Of a stretch of DNA of 59,728 nucleotides, positions 37,501 through 45,582 are shown piece after piece. A program made the position numbers and the translations under genes. Under the pieces are notes generated by a model. That model saw only the letters and a program-made list of their open reading frames with translations, was not told the origin of the DNA and did not search any database. The stretch's first letter is position 1; each line of letters opens with the position of its first letter. The stretch lies in contig AZLU01000243.1 of NCBI GenBank assembly GCA_002224055.1, positions 1-59,728 of the forward strand, read 5' to 3'. This DNA is from Pezizomycotina sp. ARF18. Its lineage: Eukaryota; Ascomycota.

Positions 37501-40500
37501 AGTCGAGGTTGCTCGCTGACGTGCTTGTGGACCTGTTGCCCGCTGCCCACGGCCGCCGCGGCAGCAGCAGCAGCAGCCAGAGCAGGGAACAGGCCGAATC
37601 CAGGTTGGAATTTAGCACCACGCGGCGGAGTGGCATTGGCAGCAGTAGCTTCCTCCACACCCCTTCTCAGCTCCTCTTCAGCCTCTTCCTCCGTGAGATG
37701 CTGCGGCGAAATCGGCTGGGATTCATCAAAGTCCTTCCAATCCTCTTCCTCTTCCTTTCGACCGGCTGACGAATTCCTCTCCACATGTTGCCGAGCATCA
37801 ACATGTTGCTTTTGCTCCTCTTCTTCAGCAAGCTTGACTTCACGAGCGCGGGCTTCCTCAGCTTTCCGTAGTTCCTCCTCCTCCTCCATCCTCTTCCTAT
37901 GCCGCGCTTCAGATCTAAGCAGGTACTCGCCACCCGCAACAGCCGCAGCACTCGCAGCGACGTGGAAGAGTTCCTTATGGCGTTGGCGGTGTTCTCTTCC
38001 ATCCTCTGAGCGGCAATAGCAGCCTCGCGCTCCGCAAGACGTGCTTCCTCAGCGTGTCGTCTTTCTTTCCTCCTCGCGGACTTGGATTTCACGCTGCTCG
38101 GCTTCGATTCTTGCAGTTTCGCGTTGCCTAGCAAGTTCGGCGGTAGCTTCGGCGGCTTGACGTCTACGCTCGACTTGCAGGGCCATCTGCAGCCGTTCCT
38201 CTTCTTCTTGACGGAGCCTCTCCTGCTCGAGCTCCCACTGCCGTCTCTCCTCTCTTTGCCTCTCAACTTCAGCTGCGGCGGCGGCGGCGGCGGCAGCAGC
38301 AGCAGCGACGGCAGCGAGGCGTTGTCGTTCAGCTTCAGCCTGCCTAGCGCGTTCTTGCTCCTCCGCAACCCTATGAGCTTCAATCTCAGCCTGCCTCGCA
38401 CGCTCCTGCTCCTCCGCGAGCCTCCTAGCTTCAATCTCCGCCAACCGGGCGCGCTCCTGCTCCTCAGCCAGCATCTGCGCCTCAATCTGCATCTGCCGCA
38501 TCCTCTCAGCTTCAGCAGCCTGCCTCCTCGCCTCCATCTCCCGCTCGCGCTGAATGGCAAGTTGATATTCTTGCCTACGGCGGTACTCCGCCTGCTCCTG
38601 CCTAATCCTTTCTCGCTCAAGCGCAGCTTCGCGATCGCGCTCCTCCCGCTCGATTTGTCTCTGGCGTTCTTGTTCCGCTTGTAAACGTCGGAGGTTTTCT
38701 TCCTCAACGAGCCGGCGCGCTTCCTCGAGTTCCTTCGCGCGGCGTAATTCCTCTCCTCTTTGCGTTTACGCTCGATTTCGATTTGTCGTACGCGAGCAAT
38801 CTCCGCTTGCCGTGCTGCTTCTGCTTCTTCGGCTTCGATCTGACGCAGTCTCTGGATCTCATATTGGCGACGCTGTTCAGCTTCGGCAGCAATACGTTCT
38901 TGCTCCCGTTGCTCTTCAAGCTCAAGCTGGCGGATCCGCTCGTCTTCCTGCCGCTGCCGTTCGATAGCAAGCTGCTTCGCGGCCTCGAGTTGTCGTAACC
39001 GCTCCGCTTCTCTCTGTTGCTTCTCGTACGCTGCCGCGGCGATGGCTACTCCGGCGGTAGCGACGGCGGCTTCAGCGACATAGTGGTGCTGCGAAGATTG
39101 ACGAGATGAACCGACGGAGACAGTGCTGGCGCGGTCTTGCTCGTGAGTAATAGCCTGCTGTGAATACTGCTGCTGCTGCTCGTACCGCCTGCTCTGCTCC
39201 TCGCGCTCGATCGCAATGCGGCGCTCCCCTTCGGCTTTTCTGGCACGTTCGATGGCGAGGGCTTCCGCAGCTGCGCGCCTCGACCTTTCTTCTTCCTGCT
39301 GCTGGCGTTCGATGGCAAGTTGACGTTCATACGCGATACGACGGCTCTCCTCTTCCTCGCGACGTCGGATCTCGGCGATACGCACACGTTCAGCTTCAGC
39401 TTCTTCCATGCGGCGCTGCTGCTCGCGCTCCCAAGCGATGCGTGCTTCTTCCTCGCGGCGGCGTTTCTCAGCGAGTGCGACGGCAGCGAGACGTTCTTGT
39501 TCAGCGCGTTCAGCACGTTCGCGTTCGAGTCTTTCTCTCTCCAAACGCTCACGCTCGCGACGCTCCTCTTCCTCCCGCCTCTTCTTCGCCTCCCGTTCCT
39601 CCAACAGTTTCTTCGCAGCGAGCGCCGCGGCGGCAGCAGCAGCCGCAGCCGCAGCCGCTTCTTCTGCCTTCCGCCGTTCTTCTTGCTCCTGAATCTCCCG
39701 TTGGCGGCAGCTTCGCGTTCTTCAGCGATGCGGCGTTCCTGTTCAGCGCGGCGGCGACGTTCGGCTTCTTCGCGTTCATGAGCGACGCGGATCTCCTCCT
39801 GGCGCCGTCGTTCCGTTTCCTCACGGATGCGTATCTCCTCGCGCTCACGAGCGACGCGTACTTCTTCTTGTCGGCGATGTTCGGCTTCTTCGCGCTCGAT
39901 AGCAACGCGGCGTTCTTCTTCAGCGCGGAGGCGACGTTCAGTTTCCTCACGCTCACGACAACGCGAATTTCTTCCTGTCGGCGGCGCTCAAACTCCTCGC
40001 GCTCACGAGTAATCCGGATCTCTTCCTGCCGTTGCCTTTCGATGCGTATCTCCTCCAGCCGCAACCGCTCCGCCTCCTCCCTCCTCTTCCTCTCCTGCCG
40101 TTCCTCGAGGAGTTTCTTGGCAGCGAGTGCGGCGGCTGCAGCTGCGGCTGCTTCTTCGACTTCGCGGCGGTGACGTTCAGATTCTTCCCGTTCGCGAGCG
40201 ATGCGGATTTCTTCTTGGCGGCGACGTTCAGATTCTTCCCGTTCGCGAGCGATGCGGATTTCTTCTTGGCGGCGACGTTCGGATCTTCCCGTTCGCGGGT
40301 AATACGGATTTGTTCTTCGCGCTCTCGAGTAATGCGGATCTCTTCTTGACGCCGTCGTTCGGTTTCTTCGCGGCGCTGACGCTCAGCAGCTTCGAAGCGT
40401 TCACGTTCAATCCTTTGCTGCTCGACACGTTGCTGTTCGATCCTCTGTTGTTCTTCGCGCTCGCGAGCAACGCGGATTTCTTCCTGTCGACGGCGTTCGT

Positions 40501-41633
40501 TTGCTTCACGCTCGCGGGTGTGCGGATTTCTTCTTGACGGCGCCGTTCGTTTTCCTCGCGCGCTGGCGCTCAGCGGCTTCGAAGCGTTCGCGTTCGATCC
40601 TCTGTTGCTCGACACGTTCCCGCTCAGCGCGTTCAACACGTTGCTGCTCGACACGCTCAACTCGCGTCCTCTCCTGCCGCTCATCGTACACCTTCTTCGC
40701 CGCAAGCGCGGCGGCGGCGGCGGCAGCAACAGCGGTAGCTTCAACTTCGTGCCTCCTCCTACTCTCCTCCCTCTCCTTCTCCACTCTTTCCCTCTCCTCT
40801 CTTTCTTCTTCGCGCCGCCGTCTTTCGGCCGCGATACGCTGCTGCTCCCTTCGATCCTCCTCCTCTCCTCCTCCTCGACGCGCCTCCTCTTCTCCGCAGC
40901 TTCTCTCCTCCGCAGCAACACGCGCATTCTCTTCCTGCTGTCTCCTGCGGCGTTCCATTTCGTTCGCGGCGGCGCGGCGCTGGTCGTCTTCCATTTTACG
41001 TCTCTCCGCAACTTCCCTTTCGCGACGTTCGACTTCCTCTCTTCTTCTTCTATTTTCCTCATCTCTACGACGGTTTTCCTCGTCTTTCCTTCTCTCATCA
41101 TCGAGTCTCCTACGTCGTGCAAGCTCAGCAACCGCAGCCGCACTCGCAACCGCAGCCGCGGCTTCATCCCTCTTCCTCCTCTCCTCCCTCTCGTATTCCT
41201 CTTTCTCAACCCTCTTTCTTTCTCTCCGTTCAGCTTTCTCCCTCGCCTCCCTCTCCATTTTTTCACGTTGGTGTCTCTCCCTTATCTCCCTCGCTTCGCG
41301 CTCACTCCGCGCGCTCCTCTCCTCCATCTCCATCCTCTCCCTCTCCTCCCTCTCAATTCTCCGCCTCTCCTTCCTCTGCTGCCGTTCTATTTCCTCCCTT
41401 TTAATCTCAGGCTTTCTCGTTCGGCCTTAGAGGCTTCGGTGACTTCTTCGATTTGTAATTGCTCAGCCGTAGATTCGTAGCGTTTATGTCTCGAGGAGGA
41501 ACCAGCGGAAGGGGGTTTAGCACCCGCTGCAGCGGCGGCCGTAGCTAGTGCGCCGATCGTAGCCGCGCCGGCGACGAGTGAGGCGGAGGATAAAGATTCG
41601 CGGGAGTAGCGGCGTTCATCGTGGATGGTCTAC
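6012..41633 (-). CDS. Giant repeat protein, leashin/involucrin-repeat family (Woronin-body tether)
   Basis: Nearly the whole 35.6 kb is coding on the minus strand: about 11,700 residues after removing four introns (31801-31907, 14622-14678, about 8415-8525, 7581-7647). Order: Ala-rich start, Glu/Arg coiled coil I, acidic segment, Pro/Ser repeats, basic segment, coiled coil II with nine 40-residue repeats, Gln/Pro segment, LPxSRPxSP array, conserved C-terminal domain. From memory, this architecture and C terminus match the Aspergillus 'involucrin repeat protein', which I equate with leashin (Lah). Lah anchors Woronin bodies at septal pores, so it acts at septa and the hyphal cortex. At least 50 frameshifts interrupt the frame, but protein character resumes after each, and three show as single missing bases against repeat neighbours. 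I see no in-frame ATG at the 41633 end; that exon looks like the continuation of the head module at 42240-45582. Being a member of this family is more certain than the leashin function. Confidence 0.75.
7581..7647 (-). other. Intron before the C-terminal exon (67 nt)
   Basis: Donor TAC|GTAAGT at 7647, acceptor TTTTAG at 7581. The upstream exon ends in DDGEGEVY and the downstream exon starts GPWNNEQ. The phases differ by one base, which fits the single-base losses around it. Confidence 0.65.
8415..8525 (-). other. Probable intron (about 110 nt)
   Basis: A strong acceptor CTCCTTCTAG at about 8415 is followed by an open frame VITTAQQFVAPAATRPY. Between a GTTTAC donor near 8525 and this point the upstream frame has atypical composition. 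The donor is weak, so the 5' edge is approximate. Confidence 0.45.
8530..10700 (-). other. Disordered, Ser/Pro-rich segment of the giant protein
   Basis: The protein here is rich in Ser, Pro, Thr and acidic residues (for example FSLDDVVDLTQEEAEAGPSH near 9850), with a Gln-rich predicted coil at about 8640-8850 (EQEARLQQLYEQQQRLQINA) and basic clusters such as MRRRPRKGKR near 9760. VDLTQEEAE resembles a short SUMO-interacting-type motif (V-D-L-T followed by acids), which is inference only. Frame changes lie near 10190 and between 9120 and 9300. Confidence 0.6.
10700..13440 (-). repeat. Dense LPxSRPxSP array, about 34 copies
   Basis: Reading the minus strand I count about 34 copies of an eight- to nine-residue motif, consensus L-P-x-S-R-P-x-[ST]-P/S (LPISRPETP, LPVSRPATP, LPASRPSTS, LPESRPESP). 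They are separated by 15-40 residues of hydrophobic and acidic linker (EVVT, EKSLPIP). The R-P-x-S/T-P core is a proline-directed phosphorylation-type site. Two linkers with PYLVPEVVTLPISRPETP-like text are near duplicates at 10930-11130. Frame changes occur at about 13430, 13270-13190, 11455 and 10800. Confidence 0.8.
13440..14621 (-). other. Gln/Pro-rich segment of the giant protein
   Basis: The open frame has a short-period Gln/Pro run at about 14270-14460 (VQQPSVQQPSVQQP, VQQLPAQQLLVQQ; six- to seven-residue period) and two copies of a LHETxQPLP phrase (14475 and 14235). The rest is Pro/Ala-rich, low-complexity and probably disordered. Confidence 0.65.
14622..14678 (-). other. 57-nt intron that is open in frame
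   Basis: Donor CAG|GTATGT at 14678, branch site TGCTAAT, acceptor TATACAG at 14622. Length 57 is a multiple of three and there is no stop in the host frame, so retention would add 19 residues (VCFHSLVVDKLL...) rather than truncate the protein. The AT-rich content and perfect signals favour splicing. Confidence 0.8.
15000..15900 (-). other. Basic, Ser/Arg-rich linker before the Gln/Pro segment
   Basis: The protein reads as Arg/Ser/Pro-rich disordered sequence (RRRSSLPDIKRRQSLERRES near 15090; KLKDRDVRGRSPARVSQADR near 15500). RRxSxxP and SLERRES clusters resemble basophilic kinase sites. Several frame changes occur near 15660, 15390, 15230 and 14960. Confidence 0.55.
15900..18790 (-). other. 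Coiled coil II of the giant protein
   Basis: About 960 residues of uninterrupted Glu/Arg/Gln/Lys/Leu-rich sequence with heptad character (RERSERRKREEDRLREIEER, LERERQIRWAKELAQLEST), starting at SVSSVGASDLYRAYDEADRN (18790). It contains the longest unbroken frame of the window (18473-15864, 869 codons). The first part has YLLEVERADRFQREQDLLDE, later echoed by YLLALERAARFQREQARLQE (16740-16680), so the two flanks of the 40-residue array are related to each other. Such long coils fit a mechanical tether. Confidence 0.75.
16960..18040 (-). repeat. Nine tandem 40-residue (120-bp) repeats inside coiled coil II
   Basis: Nine consecutive units of exactly 40 codons. Each begins with acidic D/E-E-D/E-x-x-D, then [DE][RK]EMFEDVDRAQKLYD, then a basic half [RK]HERLQKEE with QLRxM. 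The units differ at many positions but keep length, the EMF, RAQ and YD triplets and the acid-to-base polarity. The most similar neighbours are the last three copies (IHRAQDFYDVK). Forty residues is not a multiple of seven, so a regular coil would need a stutter in each unit. No indel breaks this array. Confidence 0.9.
18800..21600 (-). other. Basic, Lys/Arg/Ser-rich segment with acidic 'DLAF' patches
   Basis: The protein is proline- and charge-rich. Three related patches read DLAF[DE][IV]PxxY[DE]S near 19850, 19575 and 19400. A Lys/Ser stretch KPKSKKHKSRKHKSKKAKH lies near 19270-19320. Three R-R/K-x-L/R-S-x-x-S-[LI] boxes lie near 21020, 20590 and 20360. KRERKHKKKKSKRHASPVKR near 20220 is a possible nuclear-type or microtubule-type basic patch. 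Frame changes lie near 20850, 20500, 20150 and 19080. Confidence 0.6.
21600..30420 (-). repeat. Loose LPxSxxxSP repeat region, about 50 copies
   Basis: Degenerate relatives of the SRP motif recur every 25-45 residues: LPTSPPMSP, LPSSHLGSP, LPRSVLHSP, LPLSHAASE, LPISGAVSE, LPVSIAPSE. Linkers are acidic and rich in Glu, Val and Ile (EVVREVPFIGEESERIP). Here the Arg-Pro of the dense array is mostly replaced, so this looks like an older or diverged array. This region carries many of the frame breaks, especially 23.0-25.5 kb. Confidence 0.7.
30420..31800 (-). other. Exon start with poly-Asp and Thr/Asn runs
   Basis: The exon begins PLERTFTPEQGASTTQEGGGG at 31800. It holds a run of Asp from a GAT repeat (31590-31612), a Thr/Asn run (about 31430-31470), then an acidic stretch and PLPTSPSATSSVSRPATPE near 30600. 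Phase 0 on both sides of the upstream intron supports the splice. Confidence 0.65.
31801..31907 (-). other. Intron (107 nt) in the giant gene
   Basis: Donor GAACAG|GTAAGA at 31907, acceptor TCTGTTAG at 31801, phase 0 on both sides. It joins MFEATGDEEQ to PLERTFTPEQ. Without splicing the frame stops two codons into the intron. Confidence 0.85.
34105..34255 (-). repeat. Tandem 24-residue duplication (DSPHSVR...IPPVVIPTV)
   Basis: Two adjacent copies read DSPHSVRSRTA-IPPVxIPTV. In plus-strand DNA, one copy has CCTACTCCTCACAGAG (34143-34158) and the other CCTACTCTCACAGAG (34217-34231), one C shorter, exactly where the long upstream frame goes out of phase. Confidence 0.85.
34500..35070 (-). repeat. 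Four-copy, about 58-residue repeat (LPESRPSTxAxVPR...)
   Basis: LPESRPST recurs at about 35045, 34870, 34700 and, diverged as LPESRFQT, 34525: a period of 170-177 bp. Each unit continues with VPRSATPPP, VVVPRAATPP and ELPASPxTEASVPREIELPA. One frame change at about 34950 lies in the second unit. Confidence 0.8.
35820..37165 (-). other. Acidic segment with the densest frame breaks of the giant gene
   Basis: The part 37160-36570 is open and reads PFTTAAALATYAPKRWPSHE to SSPEDYFTNVRRRSSSSRAV. Between 36560 and 35820 the protein survives only in pieces in alternating frames (RARRPSIDLQI, ERDMSLLAESSDDESHTDIY, EDEESERGYKPWKRLGGYEN, VGAGLAGLGIDLEAGVPASD), which need about eight frame changes in 740 bp. 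Confidence 0.6.
37170..41400 (-). other. Coiled coil I of the giant protein
   Basis: About 1,350 residues of Glu/Arg/Ala/Gln-rich sequence (REEIRIAREREESERRRQEE, AEEQERARLAEIEARRLAEE), broken by Ala runs at about 37560, 38290, 39640, 40125 and 40710, each followed by ALAAKKLLEER- or AAKKVYDER-type text. It ends in an acidic tail (DEEFDDAESFESFSSESFTE near 37310). Ala-run plus AAKK boxes partition the coil into four or five related blocks, which suggests expansion by block duplication. At least ten frame changes occur. Confidence 0.7.
39690..40640 (-). repeat. REREE-RRRQEEIRIA short tandem repeats in coiled coil I
   Basis: A 15- to 17-residue unit (EEIRIAREREESERRRQ) recurs about ten times. 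Two adjacent units at 40182-40280 are identical over about 50 bp, so the array has expanded recently. A larger block FEAAERQRREETERRRQEEI also appears twice (40590-40540 and 40400-40350). Confidence 0.75.
41400..41633 (-). other. First exon piece after the large gap: Ala/Ser-rich lead
   Basis: It begins TIHDERRYSRESLSSASLVA, then an Ala-rich stretch, RHKRYESTAEQLQIEEVTEA, and runs into coiled coil I after one frame change near 41410. There is no in-frame ATG: the ATG at about 41620 lies in another frame that stops after 23 codons. The exon needs an upstream partner. Confidence 0.65.
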
Positions 41634-42211
41634 GTAGATAGCAATTAGCATATATGTACGGTGGAAAATATGTCGTGTTTCTATTTTGTCGTCGTGGTTT
41701 TAAGTACACGGGTGGAAACAGAAAAAAAGCAGAATGTGATGGAGGATACAAGAATTCGTAAGGGAAAGTTTCAGAAGAACATAAAACAAATAAAACAAAA
41801 AGTGATATTAAACAAGTTCCAAGAAGAAGATTCCAAAACAACGGGAAAAAATTCAGAAACCATTCGATCGTGGTATCGTTAGAGGCAATTTTTGTATATC
41901 GTTAGAAGAGGGGGGTTGTGTCATGGGCACGGTTATTAAGGCGTGATTGTATTAGGGGTTCAGAAGGGGGTTAGAGAACGAGAAGGGGAAGGATGATAAC
42001 CTGTATGAATTTTGATAACAAAGGGAACAAAAAAAAAAAAAAAAAAAAAAAAGACGGCGCACTGTAAATAAATGGAGTTTTTCTTTTCTTTATCAAAGGC
42101 GCAAAGTGCAAAAAAAACTTCAGAAAAATCAAAACAAAGACACACAACGTCCCACAAAAACACCCCCAAGTAAAAGAAAAAAAGGGACGTGGTGTCAAGG
42201 ACCGGGTGTAC
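41634..42211 (-). other. 578-nt gap: large intron or split point between the two coding modules
   Basis: Donor-like GGCAG|GTACAC at 42211. The acceptor is ATCTACGTAG at 41634 with a TGCTAAT branch site 15 nt upstream. Both flanks are phase 0 in the SVVRQ and TIHDERR frames, but the coiled coil of the upstream module is in a different frame and stops at 42240, so one base change is needed to run through. The gap holds a 24-base A-run (plus strand, 42029-42052) and is AT-rich, unlike the coding flanks. Confidence 0.55.
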
Positions 42212-42239
42212 CTGCCTTACAACACTCCCAAGCGCTCCA

Positions 42240-45200
42240 TCACTCCCTTGCTGCCTGTTCTTTCCCTCTCCTCTTTCTCCTCCTGAGCATCTCAAGCTCC
42301 TTGTGGACCTTGTCCGTCCTCCTCCTCTCCTCTTCGTACCGGTGGCGGTCTTCGTCGCGTTCCCGCTCGGCGCGGCGTCGAAGTTCCCTCTCCTTATCGA
42401 ACCGTTCCTTCTCCAGGCGGTCCCGCTCGAGTTCTCTCTGCCTCGCGGCCTCCTTCTGCTTTTCTAAGTCCCTCTCGAGCTCCGCCCTCCTTCTGCTGTC
42501 GAGGCGCTCGTAGTCCCTGCGCATCTCTCCTCGCTTCCCTTCTTGTATCCCGGGTAAACGATCCTATCCTGCGAACGCCTCCGCTCGAGTTCGGCTTCGA
42601 TAGCACTGATACCCGCGGCTCCGACACCCACCGCGGCAACGCCACCGGCAAGTTTAGTTTTGCTAGAAGAACTGGCAATGGACGCTTTATACCGCTTCGC
42701 GCCGTCAGAGTCGTTATCGGAATCCGTCCACTCTCCGGGAATACTGGCGAGACTGCTCTCGTACGATTCCCTTCGCGAAGGTGTGCGGCCGTCGTAACTG
42801 CCGAACGCGAGCTGCGAGTCGTTACTCTCCTTCCGTCTTAGCTTACGGCGACGCATACGGCCCCCGTTACCGTCGGACGTACTCTCCGTCGAAGAGTCGT
42901 CGCCGCCGAAACCCAGAGAGGAAGTAATACTATCGCGGGAACCAACTCGCTTCGCACGGCCCTTTCCTTTACTCTTCCGTCCGAAGCCCATGAAGCTAAA
43001 TCCTCCGCCGTTACCGGAAGCAACAGACGCCGGAGAAGTCGAGTAAACGGAAGCGTCAGACGAGTAACCGCTGCTTTCACGTTGAAGGGGAAAGCAAGGT
43101 TACTGTCCGTCGACTTCTTGCGGAGCGGTGCGCGAACGCGGGAAGAATATTCGTCATCGGATTGATTAAACTCGCTGAAACTACCCGGCATGGTCGCCGC
43201 AGCTGCAGCAACTGCAGCTCCGGCAGCCATAGCAGCGGCTTTACCTTCCTTCTTGCCCTTCAGCTTGTTCCCGTTGCCGTTTGCTTCTTCGGGCGTTTCT
43301 TCTCAGCTTTCTTCGCTTCCTTCCTCCGCCTACGCGAGCTTTCCGATTCGCTACCAAGACGGGGAAGATGACGAGGAAGACGTGGTGCTCGATGAATTAG
43401 ACCAGGCGAAATCCGACGAAGAGGCAGAGTCAAAGGCGTTGAGGATCTTGGGTATGCGTACACCACGGACATCGTTGGATTTGCGCTGTGGTTATGCTTT
43501 CCGCCGGTAATAGAGTGGATCCTCATATCCGAAGACGACGTCGAAGCCTGGTGGTGAAGAGTGTGGTGCTGGGAGTGATGGTGAGATTGGTGATACGAAG
43601 ATTGGTGGGACGATGACTGCTGGTGGGATGAGGACTCGTCATGGTGTGAAGAGGCATGATGTGCCGCGGCGCCAAGAGCAGCACCAGTAGCAATCGTAGC
43701 AACGACAGCGGCGCCAGACGGACCATGGTGGTGAGATGAGGGTGAAGTAGGCGAGGCAACATTCGCGGATGATACGGAATCCAAGGAAGAATAAGACGTC
43801 TTCTTCTTGCCTCCAAAGAACGAAGAGAGCAAGCTTGGTTTGCTCGGCTTTGGTGGCCTTGGAGGCTTATTGTAACTGCCCGACGAAGTCGTGGACGTCA
43901 TGGAAGCAATGGATGGCATGTTGTTGAGGTGCTGCCCGGGAGGCGGTGATTGCGTCCCGTAGAACGGGTGTGAGGGGGAATAGTGCGATGCGGCTGCCGC
44001 GCCGGCTGCGCCAATAGCTGCTCCGGCAGCAACTGCCGGCAAAATGTTAGAGCCCGAATGTTGGGGCTGAGGAGCCACAAGCGGCGGCTGGGAAGATGAG
44101 GCGATGGAGAGTCGGGTATCGGCATGGGCGGTAACGAGGTCATGGAGTTTGTGAGGTTATAGATGCCTGTGAGGCGGACGGAGGTCGGTTCGGAGGGTTA
44201 TAGCCACTGTTAGTGGCATTGTTGCCGCTCGATGCACCGTAGTAAGCAGCTGCTCCAGCTGCAGTTCCAGCCGCAGCAGCAGCCGGAGCCGCAGCCGTTG
44301 GCCACGAAGGCTGCTGCTGGAGTTGTTGAGGTGTTTTGGGGCTGAGGGTTTGCATTCCATTGTTGTCGTCGGGGAAAGCGCCTGGGAACGATCCGGGAAA
44401 CGCTCCCGGTGGTGCGGATTGGCTCGGGCCAGGATAGTTCTGGCTATTGGGAGGTGCGGTTGCTGGGGTTTGTCCATCATCAGAATCATATTCATGCATG
44501 GCGTGCATCTGCTGCGCAGCCTGCTCGATCTTCCAGTTCGGAGGCAGGGTGGCTCCGTAGCCATGGTTCAAGTCCTCAGGGTGTTCCAGGGCCCAAGAGC
44601 TCGTGTGGGATATCGTAAGCGACGATGTAGTGCCGGCCTGAATAGGAATATCTCCTCCAGGAACAGCAGTACCGTAAAATTCGGCGGCGCTTCCACCACC
44701 AGGGGCATACACAGGCGCAGTAGGAAGAGGCGCTGGGGGAGGCGTCGGCATCCTAGGGGGCGGAGGACCGTAATAAACGCCATCTTCCTTCTCGTGGTCT
44801 CCCATCGATGTGTAATATTCCGTCGCTTCACCGCCGGGAGTGTAGTAAGCCGCAGGGCGACCGCTGGCCAAAGGCGCAAGATCGGTGACGACCTGGTCAT
44901 TAGGATCGCCGGGGTCATCCACACCAGGCGGCGCACGCGTGCCGGCGGTGCCGACCGCGGGGGATCGATCCCACGCGAGCTGTACCGCCGAGACAAGCTC
45001 GACGCGCTGGTCTGGACAGGCGAAGGGCCGGCTCCGAAGTCGAGGCCGCGGCCGTCTTTGTTCCCGTTGAAGATGTCCTTGTTTCGGTTCCACAGTCCCT
45101 TAAACCCCGTGGATACGAGATCGCTGAGATCGCCGCTGTCCCGCCTTCCACCGCTGCTGCCTCCACCTCGACTGCTGTTGCTACCACTGCTGCTGCCTGT

Positions 45201-45582
45201 ACTCCTGCTTCCGCTGTACGGTCTCCGTCTCGATCCCGTCTCGGTATCCGAATCGGAGTCGAAGTTGTGATCCCGCGATGCCGTGGACGCCGTGGACGCA
45301 GTGGACGCCGGCGAATCCGTCAGGCCGTCGCCCCTCGCGAGGCGATCACGTATCTCGGCGGACTGCTGTGGGATGAGGAAGCGAACGCGTGGGTGGCTGG
45401 AGGGGGACGGGATTTGAGAGGATGGATTTAAGGGGTTTTGATGATGTGGTCGACGACGCGGGTACGTCCATCGCGCCGAAGGGTTCGCTGGATGTCCTCA
45501 TTATCGAGCCTCGAGGCGCCGCAGCCTCGTCCTTGGTTGGCGAAGTATCCCGCATAGCGGACTTGATCGGCTTCTTCGACAT
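42240..45582 (-). CDS. N-terminal module of the giant protein, or a separate head gene
   Basis: ATG at 45582 in good context (ACAAACATGTC) starts MSKKPIKSAMRDTSPTKDEA. Then come Gly/Ser-rich sequence (45370-45000), GEATEYYTSMGDHEKEDG, tyrosine/proline/glycine-rich sequence with LPPNWKIEQAAQQMHAMHEY (44550), two Ala-rich stretches (44300 and 44020), a Ser/His-rich region (43750-43540), RRKLRRKESNDSQLAFGSYD (42800) and a final coiled coil RRAELERDLEKQKEAARQRE ending in a TGA at 42240. About five frame changes (near 45030, 44110, 43450, 43090 and 42540). Head and body are likely one transcription unit. If the TGA is real, this is an independent protein of about 1,110 residues, recalling the split lah locus described in Neurospora. 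In Lah proteins the N-terminal region is the side that engages the Woronin-body receptor WSC; assigning that role here is inference. Confidence 0.65.

Noticed and set aside
37144-38684. Plus-strand frames of 200-290 codons with poly-Ser and Leu
   Set aside because: Antisense of Ala-run and Glu-rich coding DNA; the minus strand carries the consistent protein.
39160-41480. Plus-strand open frames of 300-340 codons opposite coiled coil I
   Set aside because: Same cause: antisense of CGN/GAR-rich codons rarely makes stops. Composition is Ser/Leu/Phe runs without any fold or motif.
42240-45582. Reading the head module as a wholly unrelated neighbouring gene
   Set aside because: Same strand, same low-complexity plus coil style, ends in a coil that would continue into coiled coil I, and the next exon lacks its own ATG; kept as an alternative only.
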